Assembly: GCA_900769975.1 (NCBI GenBank)
Contig: CAAGIR010000274.1
Span: 1 to 29,822 of the forward strand
Reading direction: 5' to 3'
DNA: 29,822 nt
Source: Spirochaetia bacterium
GTDB lineage: Bacteria > Spirochaetota > Spirochaetia > Treponematales > Treponemataceae
The notes beneath the pieces were generated by a model that was not told where the DNA came from, did no database searches, and was given only the letters and a program-made list of their open reading frames with translations. This document shows positions 16,824-25,530 of the stretch, piece by piece. The position numbers were made by a program, and so were the translations under genes. Numbering within the stretch: the stretch's first letter is position 1; each line of letters begins with the position of its first letter.

Positions 16824-16880
16824 AATTAAATTACATTAAATTACGTTGAAATAGGATTGCCTTTTTTTACGGGAGATAAA

Positions 16881-17294
16881 ATGCGATTAAAATCGAGAAG
16901 AAATAGAATTAATTCAAATGTTGATATGACACCAATGATTGATATAGTTTTTCAACTTATTGTCTTTTTCCTTGTTTCTACAACTTTTGCAGTTGTTCCT
17001 GGAATTAAACTGAACCTTCCTCAAAGCAGAACAGCAGAAGGAACTTCTGTACATGGCATTACAATTTATGCAGAAAAAAATGGCGTAATGTTTTTTAATG
17101 ATACAGAAGTAAGCTTGCAGACGCTTGGGGAACAATTGAGAATGTTTGATACAGGCGATACAAAAAAAGAAGATTTTCCAGTTTCCCTTCAAGCAGATGA
17201 TGAAGTAACAAACGGTACGATTGTAAAAATATTTGATGTCATTCGCGAAAACGGATATTCCGCAATAAATTTAAGGACAAAATCAGAAGAATGA
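16881..17294 (+). CDS. exbD: ExbD/TolR-family biopolymer transport protein
   Basis: 137 residues from the ATG at 16881, which has GGGAG (16871-16875) 5 bases upstream; a longer reading from TTG at 16857 lacks any such site. Basic N-terminus, then DMTPMIDIVFQLIVFFLV with the proton-pathway Asp21 in the single transmembrane helix, then a periplasmic domain ending near residue 137. It works with ExbB in the inner membrane. The stop overlaps the tonB start by four bases (ATGA), implying translational coupling. Confidence 0.88.
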   Translation: MRLKSRRNRINSNVDMTPMIDIVFQLIVFFLVSTTFAVVPGIKLNLPQSRTAEGTSVHGITIYAEKNGVMFFNDTEVSLQTLGEQLRMFDTGDTKKEDFPVSLQADDEVTNGTIVKIFDVIRENGYSAINLRTKSEE

Positions 17295-18478
17295 AATTTA
17301 AAAATATTCCGCTTTTTGGACAAGACAGTTCTCCTCAAAATACAAGCAATATCCTTGCTTTAGGCGGTACGGCTTTTTTATGGGTTGTTTTTTTATTATG
17401 TATGATTTTCGTAAAACCAAAAGTTCAAAAACCCAAGTATAAGGAAATTCAAATTGTTCTGACACCAGAAAATCAGCAGGCAAAGCAAACACAAAAAGAG
17501 CAGTCCGTTCAGGAAGTCAAGCAGGAACAAATCCAAAAAACTGAATCTGCAAATCAGCCTGTGCAAAAAACAGAAGCACCCAAAGTACCGCAAAAGACCC
17601 CTGCACAACCCTCTGCCAAAACACCTGCACAACCCTCTGCCAAAACAACTCCAAAAGAGAATGTGCAGAATAATTCAAAGCCAAAAGTCGCAGAACAGCC
17701 GAAAACTCAGCAGACACCAAAGCAGGTTCAGCAGCCTAAAACACAACAGACACAGACACCACAGACACCACAGCCAGTTGCGCAAAAAACAGAACCAGTT
17801 GAATATGCCAAATCTGTAGAAGAACTTATGGCAGAACAAATGACATCAAAAAAACAGCAAAAAGAATTTGACTGGGATTCAATGTTTGATGATTCAGATG
17901 AAACAGAAAGTTTTCAAAATGACAGTTATGAACAGACAAAAAAAATTCAGCAGAACACAGAAAATGTTCAGTCGTCTTTTTCTGGAGCGGCAGGAATTGC
18001 GGCAGAAAATACTTCTTCTGCAGTAAAAAGCGAAACTTCTCAAAAACAGGATGTTCAGCAAAAAACTTCAAGCCAGACAACATCTTCTTTGGAAAGGATT
18101 ATGAATACAAGTTTTGTGGGGCAGATGAGCAATGGCGTTCAGTCGCAGACAAACATTCAAACATCCGTAAGCAACGATGGTCATGTAAAACTTCAAATGT
18201 CAAATGGTCACACACGTTCGCTTTTAGAACCTTCAGAACCAAAAATTATCCTTTCGCAAAATGCCGCAAGTACAATTGACGGTTCCAGAACTGTAAAAAT
18301 CAGATTTAAAGTTGTAGAAAGCGGAAATGTCCCTGTAAATGAAATTCAAATTACACCTGCGTCCATGCTTACACAGATTGTAAGAAACGAAATTATAGAA
18401 CAGATTTCAAAGTGGCGTTTTGAATCGGCAGATTATGTTGCCTTTGCAGAGTTTGATTACAAAATCATAAAACAATAA
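17291..18478 (+). CDS. tonB: TonB-like energy-transducing protein
   Basis: 395 residues, long for TonB. A transmembrane segment near residues 20-42 (NILALGGTAFLWVVFLLCMIF) anchors it in the inner membrane. A Pro/Gln/Lys/Thr-rich linker (about 50-175) follows, including a perfect duplication of PAQPSAKT encoded by a 24-bp tandem repeat. An acidic/Ser/Gln-rich stretch runs to about 300, and the C-terminal domain (about 330-395) has VKIRFKVVESGNV and ISKWRF, typical of TonB C-terminal domains. The linker would span the periplasm so that the end can reach the outer-membrane partner. The order ExbB-ExbD-TonB and the ATGA overlap support the call. TolA is the alternative. Confidence 0.82.
   Translation: MKFKNIPLFGQDSSPQNTSNILALGGTAFLWVVFLLCMIFVKPKVQKPKYKEIQIVLTPENQQAKQTQKEQSVQEVKQEQIQKTESANQPVQKTEAPKVPQKTPAQPSAKTPAQPSAKTTPKENVQNNSKPKVAEQPKTQQTPKQVQQPKTQQTQTPQTPQPVAQKTEPVEYAKSVEELMAEQMTSKKQQKEFDWDSMFDDSDETESFQNDSYEQTKKIQQNTENVQSSFSGAAGIAAENTSSAVKSETSQKQDVQQKTSSQTTSSLERIMNTSFVGQMSNGVQSQTNIQTSVSNDGHVKLQMSNGHTRSLLEPSEPKIILSQNAASTIDGSRTVKIRFKVVESGNVPVNEIQITPASMLTQIVRNEIIEQISKWRFESADYVAFAEFDYKIIKQ
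17600..17647 (+). repeat. Two perfect 24-bp tandem repeats inside tonB
   Basis: Units 17600-17623 and 17624-17647 are identical and in frame, encoding PAQPSAKT twice. A change in copy number would lengthen or shorten the periplasmic linker without breaking the frame. Confidence 0.95.
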
Positions 18479-18513
18479 AGCCTGTCAGTAACATTAAAAA
18501 GTAAAGGCAGGTT
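18479..18513 (+). terminator. Weak hairpin terminator after tonB
   Basis: AGCCTGTC (18479-18486) pairs with GGCAGGTT (18506-18513) over 8 bp, two of them G-T, directly after the tonB stop. It is followed by GTTGT rather than a proper T run, so termination is uncertain. Confidence 0.4.
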
Positions 18514-18527
18514 GTTGTAAAAATTAT

Positions 18528-18545
18528 ATACTAGTATGCAAGTAT
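18528..18545 (+). promoter_or_regulatory. Palindromic operator upstream of the glucuronate operon
   Basis: ATACTAGTATGCAAGTAT is an 18-bp near-palindrome (7 of 9 base pairs symmetric) ending 5 bases before the -35 box. The pattern ACTnGyATrCnAGT is like sites bound by GntR/FadR-family regulators, the family of UxuR and ExuR. No regulator gene lies in the window. A site just upstream of -35 could serve activation or repression. Confidence 0.55.
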
Positions 18546-18550
18546 TTTAG

Positions 18551-18579
18551 TTGCAGTTTTTTTTATACAATGATATAAT
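18551..18579 (+). promoter_or_regulatory. Promoter of uxuA-uxuB-uxaC-kdgA-kdgK
   Basis: TTGCAG (18551-18556), 17 bp, TATAAT (18574-18579), with TG in the extended -10 position (18571-18572). Transcription would start near 18586, just before AAAGAGGTG. It is the best-formed promoter in the window. Confidence 0.8.
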
Positions 18580-18601
18580 AATCACAAAGAGGTGAATGAT
18601 T

Positions 18602-19708
18602 ATGGAAATGACTTTAAGATGGTACGGAACAGGTTTTGATTCTGTTACATTACAGCAAATACGTCAGGTGCCAGGAGTTCATGGCGTTATTACAACATTA
18701 TATGATTCAGTTCCTGGTGATGCATGGGAAACTGGTGCAATCAAAAAACTTAAAAAAGAAGTTGAAGATGCTGGATTAAAAATTGCAGGTATAGAATCAG
18801 TTAATATTCACGATGATATAAAAATTGGTGGCGGTCGTCGTGATGAATATATAGAAAATTACATTAAAACTCTGGAACGGCTTGGACAGGAAGACATTCA
18901 CATGGTTTGCTACAACTTTATGCCTGTTTTTGACTGGACACGTTCAGAACTTGCAAGAGTGTGTGAAGATGGTTCTACTGTTCTGGCATATAATTCCACA
19001 GTAGTTGATTCCATAAAACCGGAAGAAATGTTTAATTCTATTGATAAAGATTCAAACGGATTTATTTTACCAGGTTGGGAACCAGAACGCATGGCAAAAG
19101 TTAAAGAACTGTTTGCCCTTTACAAAGACATCGATTCAGAAAAACTTTTCCAAAATTTAAAATATTTTCTTGAAGCAATTATGCCGGTTTGTGATAAATA
19201 TAATATTGATATGGCAATTCATCCAGATGATCCTGCTTGGCCTGTTTTTGGACTTCCAAGAATCATTACATGTCAGGAAAATGTTGTGCGTCTTTTAAAC
19301 GAAGTTCCAAATGCACATAACGGTCTTACTTTCTGTACTGGTTCTTACGGTACAAACAGAAAAAATGATTTGTGTGAAATGATTAAAGCTGCAAAAGGTC
19401 GTATCCACTTTGCTCACATCAGAAATCTTAAATTTAATACAGCAATAGATGATCCTGTTCAGGATTTCCAGGAATCAGCACATCTTTCAAGCACTGGAAC
19501 TTTTGATATGTTCAAAATTGTAAAGACTTTGTATGAAACAGGATTTGACGGAGTAATTCGTCCTGATCATGGCCGTATGATTTGGGGTGAAAAAGCAATG
19601 CCTGGTTATGGTTTATATGACAGAGCGTTAGGTGCTGCTTATTTAAACGGATTATGGGAAGCCTGTGAAAAATCTTTTGATAGAAGCAGCGTTCAGCTTT
19701 ATAAATAA
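18602..19708 (+). CDS. uxuA: Mannonate dehydratase
   Basis: 368 residues from ATG 18602. It removes water from D-mannonate to give 2-keto-3-deoxygluconate. UxuA hallmarks in order: LRWYG near the start, IESVNIHDDIKIG, MVCYNFMPVFDWTRSEL, YKDIDSEKL, MAIHPDDPAWPVFGLPRI, LTFCTGSYG, HIRNL and the C-terminal RPDHGRMIWGE. The His and Cys ligands in the conserved HPDDP, CTGS and RPDHG motifs expected for the metal centre are present. An ATG at 18596 is only 3 bases from GAGG (18589-18592), while 18602 is 9 bases away, so I prefer the latter. First gene of a five-gene operon; uxuB begins 26 bases after its stop. The protein is cytoplasmic. Confidence 0.95.
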   Translation: MEMTLRWYGTGFDSVTLQQIRQVPGVHGVITTLYDSVPGDAWETGAIKKLKKEVEDAGLKIAGIESVNIHDDIKIGGGRRDEYIENYIKTLERLGQEDIHMVCYNFMPVFDWTRSELARVCEDGSTVLAYNSTVVDSIKPEEMFNSIDKDSNGFILPGWEPERMAKVKELFALYKDIDSEKLFQNLKYFLEAIMPVCDKYNIDMAIHPDDPAWPVFGLPRIITCQENVVRLLNEVPNAHNGLTFCTGSYGTNRKNDLCEMIKAAKGRIHFAHIRNLKFNTAIDDPVQDFQESAHLSSTGTFDMFKIVKTLYETGFDGVIRPDHGRMIWGEKAMPGYGLYDRALGAAYLNGLWEACEKSFDRSSVQLYK

Positions 19709-19734
19709 TTTTTGTTGATAGAGGTAGTTGTAAA

Positions 19735-21357
19735 ATGAAACTCACAAGAGAAGGCTTAAAATCATCTGAATGGAAAGAAAAAGGATATATTCTTCCCACT
19801 TTTGATTACGAAAAAGTTTTAAAAAATACAAAAGAAAATCCTTTCTGGATACATTTTGGTGCAGGAAATATTTTCAGGGCATTTCAGGCAAATGTGGTAC
19901 AAAATCTTTTAAATGAAGGTGTAATTAACAGCGGTTTAATTGTTGCCGAAGGTTATGATTACGAAATTATTGAAAAAATGTATCGTCCTCATGATAATGT
20001 CGGAGCACTTGTTACACTAAAAGGAAACGGAAGCGTAGAAAAAACTGTTGTTGCATCAATAATGGAAGCAGTGACTGCCGACAGCGAAAATCAGAATGAC
20101 TGGGCAAGACTTCTTGAAATATTTAGAAATCCTTCTTTACAAATGGTTACGTTTACAATTACCGAAAAAGGTTATCTTCTTAAAAAAGCAAACGGCGAAT
20201 ATATGCCTGGTGTTGAAGAAGATTTTGCCAACGGACCTGTTCTTCCAAAAAGTTACATCGGAAAAGTAGTGACTTGTCTTCATGAACGTTATATTAACGG
20301 AGAACTTCCTGTTGCAATGGTTAGTATGGATAACTGTTCGCACAACGGAGACAAACTATTTGCTGCAGTAAATGAATTTGCAAAAGAATGGGAAAATCGT
20401 GGTGTCTGCAAAAGCGGATTTACAGCCTATGTTAATAATCCTTCAAAAGTTTCTTTCCCTTGGACAATGATAGACAAAATTACACCTCGTCCTGATGCAA
20501 AAATCGAAAAAATGCTTCTTGAAGACGGCATAGAACAGCTTGAACCTGTAATCACTTCAAAAAATACTTATGTTGCACCTTTTGTAAATGCAGAAGAATG
20601 TCAGTATCTTGTAATTGAAGACAGTTTTCCAAACGGCAGACCAGAACTTGAAAAAGCAGGTCTTTATTTTACAGACAGACAGACTGTTGATAAAGTTGAA
20701 AAAATGAAGGTGTGTACATGTTTAAATCCTCTCCATACAGCACTGGCAATTTTTGGAAATCTTTTAGGTTATACATTAATTGCTGATGAAATGAAAGATG
20801 ATGATTTGAATAAACTTGTAAATATCCTTGGATATAAAGAAGGACTTCCTGTTGTAGTTGATCCAAAAATTCTTTCTCCAAAAATGTTTATCGATGAAGT
20901 GCTGCAAAAACGCATTCCAAATCCTTTTATGCCTGATACACCTCAGCGAATTGCATGCGATACTTCTCAAAAATTAAGCATCAGATTTGGTGAAACAATT
21001 AAAGCATACGAAAAAAGTGATGAATTGGATGCACGAAATCTGGAAATTATACCTTGTATCTTTGCAGGCTGGCTTCGCTATCTTATGGCGATTGATGATA
21101 ATGGAAAAGCATTTGAATTAAGCCCGGATCCTTTATTGCCAGATGTTTGCAAATATGTAGAAAAAATCCAGATAGGCAAAGAATTTAATGTTCATTCAAC
21201 AGTTGAAGATTTATTAAAGAAAAAAGAAATATTCGGTGTAGATTTATATGACGCTGGACTTGCAGAAAAAGTTGAAAATTATTTTGCGAAACTTTGTATG
21301 AAAAATGGAGCTGTTCGTTCTGTTTTACATGAAGTTGTAACAAATTTCAAAGGATAA
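19735..21357 (+). CDS. uxuB: Fructuronate reductase, mannitol dehydrogenase family
   Basis: 540 residues, in the longer group of the family (the E. coli enzyme is shorter, near 490). It reduces D-fructuronate to D-mannonate with NADH. An N-terminal Rossmann region begins WIHFGAGNIFRAF (about 38-50). MDNCSHNG and the FPWTMIDKITP segment are typical, and KMKVCTCLNPLHTALA (about 323-338) carries the catalytic Lys and the N-x-x-H motif of polyol dehydrogenases. Tagaturonate reductase (UxaB) is the sister possibility, but neighbours uxuA and uxaC and the absence of altronate dehydratase support UxuB. GAGG lies about 10 bases before the ATG; the gap to uxaC is 14 bases. Confidence 0.9.
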   Translation: MKLTREGLKSSEWKEKGYILPTFDYEKVLKNTKENPFWIHFGAGNIFRAFQANVVQNLLNEGVINSGLIVAEGYDYEIIEKMYRPHDNVGALVTLKGNGSVEKTVVASIMEAVTADSENQNDWARLLEIFRNPSLQMVTFTITEKGYLLKKANGEYMPGVEEDFANGPVLPKSYIGKVVTCLHERYINGELPVAMVSMDNCSHNGDKLFAAVNEFAKEWENRGVCKSGFTAYVNNPSKVSFPWTMIDKITPRPDAKIEKMLLEDGIEQLEPVITSKNTYVAPFVNAEECQYLVIEDSFPNGRPELEKAGLYFTDRQTVDKVEKMKVCTCLNPLHTALAIFGNLLGYTLIADEMKDDDLNKLVNILGYKEGLPVVVDPKILSPKMFIDEVLQKRIPNPFMPDTPQRIACDTSQKLSIRFGETIKAYEKSDELDARNLEIIPCIFAGWLRYLMAIDDNGKAFELSPDPLLPDVCKYVEKIQIGKEFNVHSTVEDLLKKKEIFGVDLYDAGLAEKVENYFAKLCMKNGAVRSVLHEVVTNFKG

Positions 21358-21371
21358 AACTGGAGTTTCGT

Positions 21372-22805
21372 ATGAAAAATTTTATGGATAAAGATTTCAT
21401 TCTGCAAAATGATACAGCCAAAACTCTTTTCCACGAATATGCCGAAAAAATGATGATTTTTGATTTTCATAATCATTTAAGTGCAAAAGAGATGTATGAA
21501 AACAAGTCACTTGGAAACCTTGCAAATGCCTGGCTTGACCATGACCATTATAAATGGAGGGCAATGCGTGCAAATGGTGTCAAAGAAGAACTCATTACTG
21601 GACATTTAAACAAAGAAGGCAGCGTAAAAGAAGACATTTCACAAGAATATGATTATGAAAGATTTCTTGCCTTTGTGGAAACTCTGCAAAACTGTATAGG
21701 AAATCCGCTTTATCATTGGAGTCATCTGGAATTACAACGATATTTTGGCATTATGCAGCCAGTAACAATGGAAAATGCAAAGGAAGTCTGGAATAAATGC
21801 AATTCCCTGCTTTCAAAACAGGAATATTTTCCGCGCGGTCTTTTGGAAAAGCAGAATGTAAAAATTTTGTGTACGACAGATGATCCTCTTGATAATCTGG
21901 AATATCACAAAAAACTTGCAGCAGAATGGAAAAATGTAAAAGTTCTTCCTTCTTTTCGTCCTGACGGTGTTATAAATGTAGAAAGCAGCACTTTTGCCTC
22001 GTACATTTCAAATCTTCAGCAGTCTACAGATGTAAAAATTACCGACATAAACAGCATGATTAGTGCACTTTCTGTTCGTCTTGATTATTTTAAATCTTGC
22101 GGAGCAGTTGTCAGCGATCATTCTCTAGAATGTGATTTTTATGAAGATGCGGATTATGATGATGTGAATTACATTTTTGAAAAAGCGTGGATAGGAAAAA
22201 AACTTTCTGCCCATGAAATCGCAAAATATAAAGGATATGTTCTTGTAGAATTGGGAAAACTTTATGCAAAAAAAGGATTTGTAATGCAGCTTCATATCGG
22301 AGCGTTGCGTGATAATAATTATGCAATGCTTGAAAAATCTGGAAAAAATATAGGTGAAGACAGTCTTGCAGATTTTAATTTTGCACCGCAATTAAGTGCT
22401 GTTTTAAATAGAATATATTCACAAAGCGAAAAAGAAAATGCAGTCCCGAAAGTGATTTTGTACAATCTTAATCCAAAAGACAACGAAATGCTTGCAACTA
22501 TGGCAGCAAATTTTAGAAACTGTATTTTTGGGCCTGCCTGGTGGTTTAACGATCATAAAGCAGGAATTGAAGAACAGCTTAAAGTTTATTCAAGAACAAA
22601 TGTACTTGGAAAATTTATCGGAATGCTTACAGATTCAAGAAGTTTTCTGTCTTTCCCTCGCCATGAATATTTTCGCCGCATTTTATGTAATTATATCGGA
22701 AATCTCGTTGAAAATGGTGAATATCCTGAAAATCTGGAACAACTTGGAAAGATTGTCAAGGATATAAGTTTTAATAATGCTAATCTTTTTTTTGGAGTAA
22801 AGTAA
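21372..22805 (+). CDS. uxaC: Uronate (glucuronate) isomerase
   Basis: 477 residues, normal length. It isomerises D-glucuronate to D-fructuronate (and galacturonate to tagaturonate), the entry step of this pathway. The N-terminus MDKDFILQNDTAKTLFHEYA and IFDFHNHLSAKE carry the amidohydrolase-type HxH motif; LDHDHYKWRAMRANGV and NPLYHWSHLELQRYFGI are strongly conserved in UxaC. Further typical parts are CTTDDPLDNL, MQLHIGALRDNN, and the C-terminal LTDSRSFLSFPRHEYFRRI. The fold is a TIM barrel and the enzyme is cytoplasmic. GGAG precedes the ATG by 6 bases. The stop is one base before the kdgA start, so translation is likely coupled. Confidence 0.95.
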   Translation: MKNFMDKDFILQNDTAKTLFHEYAEKMMIFDFHNHLSAKEMYENKSLGNLANAWLDHDHYKWRAMRANGVKEELITGHLNKEGSVKEDISQEYDYERFLAFVETLQNCIGNPLYHWSHLELQRYFGIMQPVTMENAKEVWNKCNSLLSKQEYFPRGLLEKQNVKILCTTDDPLDNLEYHKKLAAEWKNVKVLPSFRPDGVINVESSTFASYISNLQQSTDVKITDINSMISALSVRLDYFKSCGAVVSDHSLECDFYEDADYDDVNYIFEKAWIGKKLSAHEIAKYKGYVLVELGKLYAKKGFVMQLHIGALRDNNYAMLEKSGKNIGEDSLADFNFAPQLSAVLNRIYSQSEKENAVPKVILYNLNPKDNEMLATMAANFRNCIFGPAWWFNDHKAGIEEQLKVYSRTNVLGKFIGMLTDSRSFLSFPRHEYFRRILCNYIGNLVENGEYPENLEQLGKIVKDISFNNANLFFGVK

Positions 22806-22806
22806 A

Positions 22807-23445
22807 ATGAATGAAGTTTTACAAAAAATCGGTCAAACAGGAATTATTCCCGTTGTTGTTTTAAATAAAGTTTCTGATGCTGTTCCTCTTGCACAGTCAT
22901 TAATTAACGGTGGATTGCCTTGTGCAGAAGTTACATTCAGAACTGATGCCGCACAGGAAAGCATTAGTGCAATTTCAAAGGCTTTTCCTCAAATGTTTGT
23001 AGGTGCTGGAACAGTTCTCACAACAGAACAGGTAGACAGAGCTGTAGATTCTGGTGCAAAATTTATAGTAAGTCCTGGATTTAATCCAAAAGTCGTAGAG
23101 TATTGTATAAAAAAAGGTTATCCGATTACACCTGGCATTATGACTCCGACAGAACTTGAAATGGCATTAGATTTTGGTCTGGATGTTGTAAAATTTTTCC
23201 CTGCAGAAAATGCTGGCGGATTAAAAATGATAAAAGCAATGGCCGCTCCATATACAAAGATGAAATTTATGCCTACAGGGGGTATTAATACTTCTAATGT
23301 TCGCGATTATTTAAGTTATGAAAAAATACTCGCTTGTGGCGGCAGTTGGATGGTAAAAGGTGAATTAATCAACAGCGGAAATTTTGCAGAAATTGAAAAA
23401 CTTACAAAAGAAGCTGCACAAATTGTTAAAGAAATCAGAGGATAA
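22807..23445 (+). CDS. kdgA: KDPG / KHG aldolase
   Basis: 212 residues, full length for the Eda/KdgA family. It cleaves 2-keto-3-deoxy-6-phosphogluconate to pyruvate and glyceraldehyde 3-phosphate. IIPVVV (13-18) opens the barrel, EVTFRT carries the conserved catalytic Glu, GAGTVLT and SPGF follow, and the Schiff-base Lys129 sits in DVVKFFPAE. MPTGGI binds phosphate. The Shine-Dalgarno GGAG lies within the last codons of uxaC. It follows uxaC by one base and precedes kdgK by 12. eda is the equivalent symbol. Confidence 0.95.
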   Translation: MNEVLQKIGQTGIIPVVVLNKVSDAVPLAQSLINGGLPCAEVTFRTDAAQESISAISKAFPQMFVGAGTVLTTEQVDRAVDSGAKFIVSPGFNPKVVEYCIKKGYPITPGIMTPTELEMALDFGLDVVKFFPAENAGGLKMIKAMAAPYTKMKFMPTGGINTSNVRDYLSYEKILACGGSWMVKGELINSGNFAEIEKLTKEAAQIVKEIRG

Positions 23446-23457
23446 AAGAGGTTATAT

Positions 23458-24486
23458 ATGGCAAAAATCATTACTTTTGGAGAAATAATGTTACGTCTTG
23501 CACCACAAGGATATTATCGCTTTGTTCAGGCAGAAGAATATGGTGCAACTTTTGGTGGTGGAGAAGCAAATGTTTCTGTTTCTCTTGCAAATTACGGACT
23601 TGACACTGCGTTTGTTACAAAACTACCTGAACACGAAATTGGGCAGGCTGCAGTAAACAGTTTACGCCGTTTTGGAGTGGACACACAGTTCATTACAAGA
23701 GGAGGACCAAGAGTCGGCATTTATTATCTGGAAAAAGGTGCTTCTCAGCGTCCGTCAAAAGTAATTTATGACAGAGCTGGTTCTTCAATTGCATTGGCTT
23801 CAAAAGAAGATTTTGACTGGGACAAAATTTTTGAAGGTGCCTCATGGTTCCATTTTACTGGAATTACCCCGGCACTTGGTGATAATGTTGCAGAAATCTG
23901 TTTGGAAGCATGCAAAAAAGCTCACGAAAAAGGAATAACAGTTTCCTGCGATTTAAATTATAGAAAAAAATTGTGGACAAAAGAAAAAGCAGGCAGTGTA
24001 ATGAGCGAACTTTGTAAATATGTTGATGTCTGTATTTCTAACGAAGAAGATGCAAATGATGTTTTCGGAATCAAATCAGAAGCGACAGATGTTACAAGCG
24101 GAAAACTCAACAAAGACGGATATAAAGAAGTTGCAAAAAAACTGACAGAACGTTTCGGTTTTAAAAAAGTTGCAATTACACTCAGAACATCACTTTCTGC
24201 AAACGATAATTTGTGGGCAGGTATGCTTTACGACGGAAAAACTGGCGAAAGTTATTTTTCAAAAGAATATAAAATGCATATCGTAGATAGAGTAGGCGGT
24301 GGCGACAGTTTTGGCGGCGGTTTAATTTATGCCTGCACACAGAACTTTGAAAATCAGGCTACCATTGAATTTGCTGTTGCAGCAAGTTGTTTAAAACATT
24401 CAATTGAAGGTGATTTTAATATGGTAAGTGTTTCAGAAGTTCAGACACTTGCAGGTGGTGACGGTTCAGGTCGTGTTCAGCGCTAG
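23458..24486 (+). CDS. kdgK: 2-Keto-3-deoxygluconate kinase, PfkB family
   Basis: 342 residues. It phosphorylates KDG (from UxuA) to KDPG (for KdgA). FGEIMLRLAP at the start and GGGEANVSVSLANYG (about 31-45) are the sugar-binding PfkB signature; CDLNYRKKLW is typical of KdgK. DRVGGGDSFGGGL holds the catalytic Asp283 and the anion hole. GAGG lies 7 bases before the ATG. Last gene of the operon, followed by a strong terminator. It lacks nothing expected of the family. Confidence 0.93.
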   Translation: MAKIITFGEIMLRLAPQGYYRFVQAEEYGATFGGGEANVSVSLANYGLDTAFVTKLPEHEIGQAAVNSLRRFGVDTQFITRGGPRVGIYYLEKGASQRPSKVIYDRAGSSIALASKEDFDWDKIFEGASWFHFTGITPALGDNVAEICLEACKKAHEKGITVSCDLNYRKKLWTKEKAGSVMSELCKYVDVCISNEEDANDVFGIKSEATDVTSGKLNKDGYKEVAKKLTERFGFKKVAITLRTSLSANDNLWAGMLYDGKTGESYFSKEYKMHIVDRVGGGDSFGGGLIYACTQNFENQATIEFAVAASCLKHSIEGDFNMVSVSEVQTLAGGDGSGRVQR

Positions 24487-24520
24487 CCGTATCAATCATT
24501 AATACAAATTTATAATAATT

Positions 24521-24566
24521 AAGCGGGTCTTGTTAAATTTTTTTTTAAGCAAGGCTCGTTTTTTTT
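24521..24566 (+). terminator. Rho-independent terminator of the glucuronate operon
   Basis: AAGCGGGTCTTG (24521-24532) pairs with CAAGGCTCGTTT (24550-24561) over 12 bp including three G-T pairs, and the T run extends to 24566. It stands 34 bases after the kdgK stop. Confidence 0.88.
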
Positions 24567-24607
24567 ACAAAAATCTGAATAATCTGACAAAAAAACAAAA
24601 AAAATCT

Positions 24608-24636
24608 TTTACATTTATTTGAATATCATTTATAAT
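24608..24636 (+). promoter_or_regulatory. Promoter of cheR
   Basis: TTTACA (24608-24613), 17 bp, TATAAT (24631-24636). The -10 ends 7 bases before the ATG at 24644. An in-frame ATG at 24635 overlaps the -10 box itself and would lie upstream of the transcript start, which argues for 24644 and for a leaderless mRNA. Confidence 0.75.
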
Positions 24637-24643
24637 GATGTGT

Positions 24644-25468
24644 ATGAATGAAGTATTAAATGATGCTGATTACGAGCTTTTTAGAAAGATAATTTATGAT
24701 GAGAGTGGAATAACATTTTCTGACACAAATAGAGCAATACTTGACAGCCGCATAAAAGGAATTTTACGTGAAAAAAATATTGCTACCCCAAAAGATTATT
24801 ATGCTTTGATTACAAAAAATAAAGAAGAAATGAAACAGATGCTTGATTCTGTTACGACAAATCTTACACGTTTTTTCAGAAATCAACCGCATTTTGATGC
24901 CTTTGAAAAATACGTAATTCCAAAAGTTGTCGAAATGAAAAAAGCAAGTGGATCATTTGATAAAACAATAAAAATCTGGAGTGCTGGTTGTTCAACTGGT
25001 GAAGAACCTTATACAATCGCCATGATAATGAAAGAAATTTGTCCTGTCGGTTACAATTTCCAGATTACTGCTTCAGACATATCATTAAAATCTTTGATGA
25101 CAGCACAACAGGGATTTTATCCTGAAACAAAAATAGACGGAATTCCTGCCAATTATCTTCAAAAATATTTCACAAAAGTAGAAGGCGGATATCAAATCAA
25201 AGATGAAATAAAATCGACAATCAGGTTTGACTATCATAATCTTAAAAATGATTCTGGCGCAAGAAATCTGGATGTTGTTTTCTGTAGAAATGTTCTGATT
25301 TATTTTGATGAACCTGCACAACTTACAGTCATTAATAATTTCTGGAATTCTATGGCAACACATTCATTCCTTTTTATAGGACATTCGGAATCTTTGTTTG
25401 GAATGAATACAAATTTTGAATTCCTAAAAACAGAATGGGCTTGTTTTTATAAAAAAGATCAAAAATAA
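24644..25468 (+). CDS. cheR: Chemotaxis protein methyltransferase
   Basis: 274 residues from ATG 24644. CheR uses S-adenosylmethionine to methylate Glu residues of chemoreceptors in the cytoplasm. The N-terminal helical domain (about 1-75) ends in TTNLTRFFRNQPHF, which is strongly conserved. The SAM-binding segment IWSAGCSTGEEPYTIAM follows (about 108-124), with the later DVVFCRNVLIYFD and FIGHSESL motifs complete. No pentapeptide-binding beta-subdomain loss or TPR fusion is apparent. I prefer 24644 over the ATG at 24635 because the -10 box overlaps the latter. cheB follows after 111 bases with its own candidate promoter. Confidence 0.93.
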   Translation: MNEVLNDADYELFRKIIYDESGITFSDTNRAILDSRIKGILREKNIATPKDYYALITKNKEEMKQMLDSVTTNLTRFFRNQPHFDAFEKYVIPKVVEMKKASGSFDKTIKIWSAGCSTGEEPYTIAMIMKEICPVGYNFQITASDISLKSLMTAQQGFYPETKIDGIPANYLQKYFTKVEGGYQIKDEIKSTIRFDYHNLKNDSGARNLDVVFCRNVLIYFDEPAQLTVINNFWNSMATHSFLFIGHSESLFGMNTNFEFLKTEWACFYKKDQK

Positions 25469-25530
25469 TTACTTTAAACTGTCTCTTTTAGTTATATTTA
25501 ATGCAGGCAATATTAATTGTTTGCATTTTG

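Noticed and set aside
16857..16880. TTG start for exbD
   Set aside because: No Shine-Dalgarno, and GGGAG is well placed for the ATG at 16881.
11427..18601. dif-type recombination site at the composition change
   Set aside because: I scanned the intergenic gaps for a XerCD-like 28-mer and found none that fits.
24635..24643. Upstream ATG codons for cheR
   Set aside because: They overlap or immediately follow the TATAAT box, so they would not be in the transcript.
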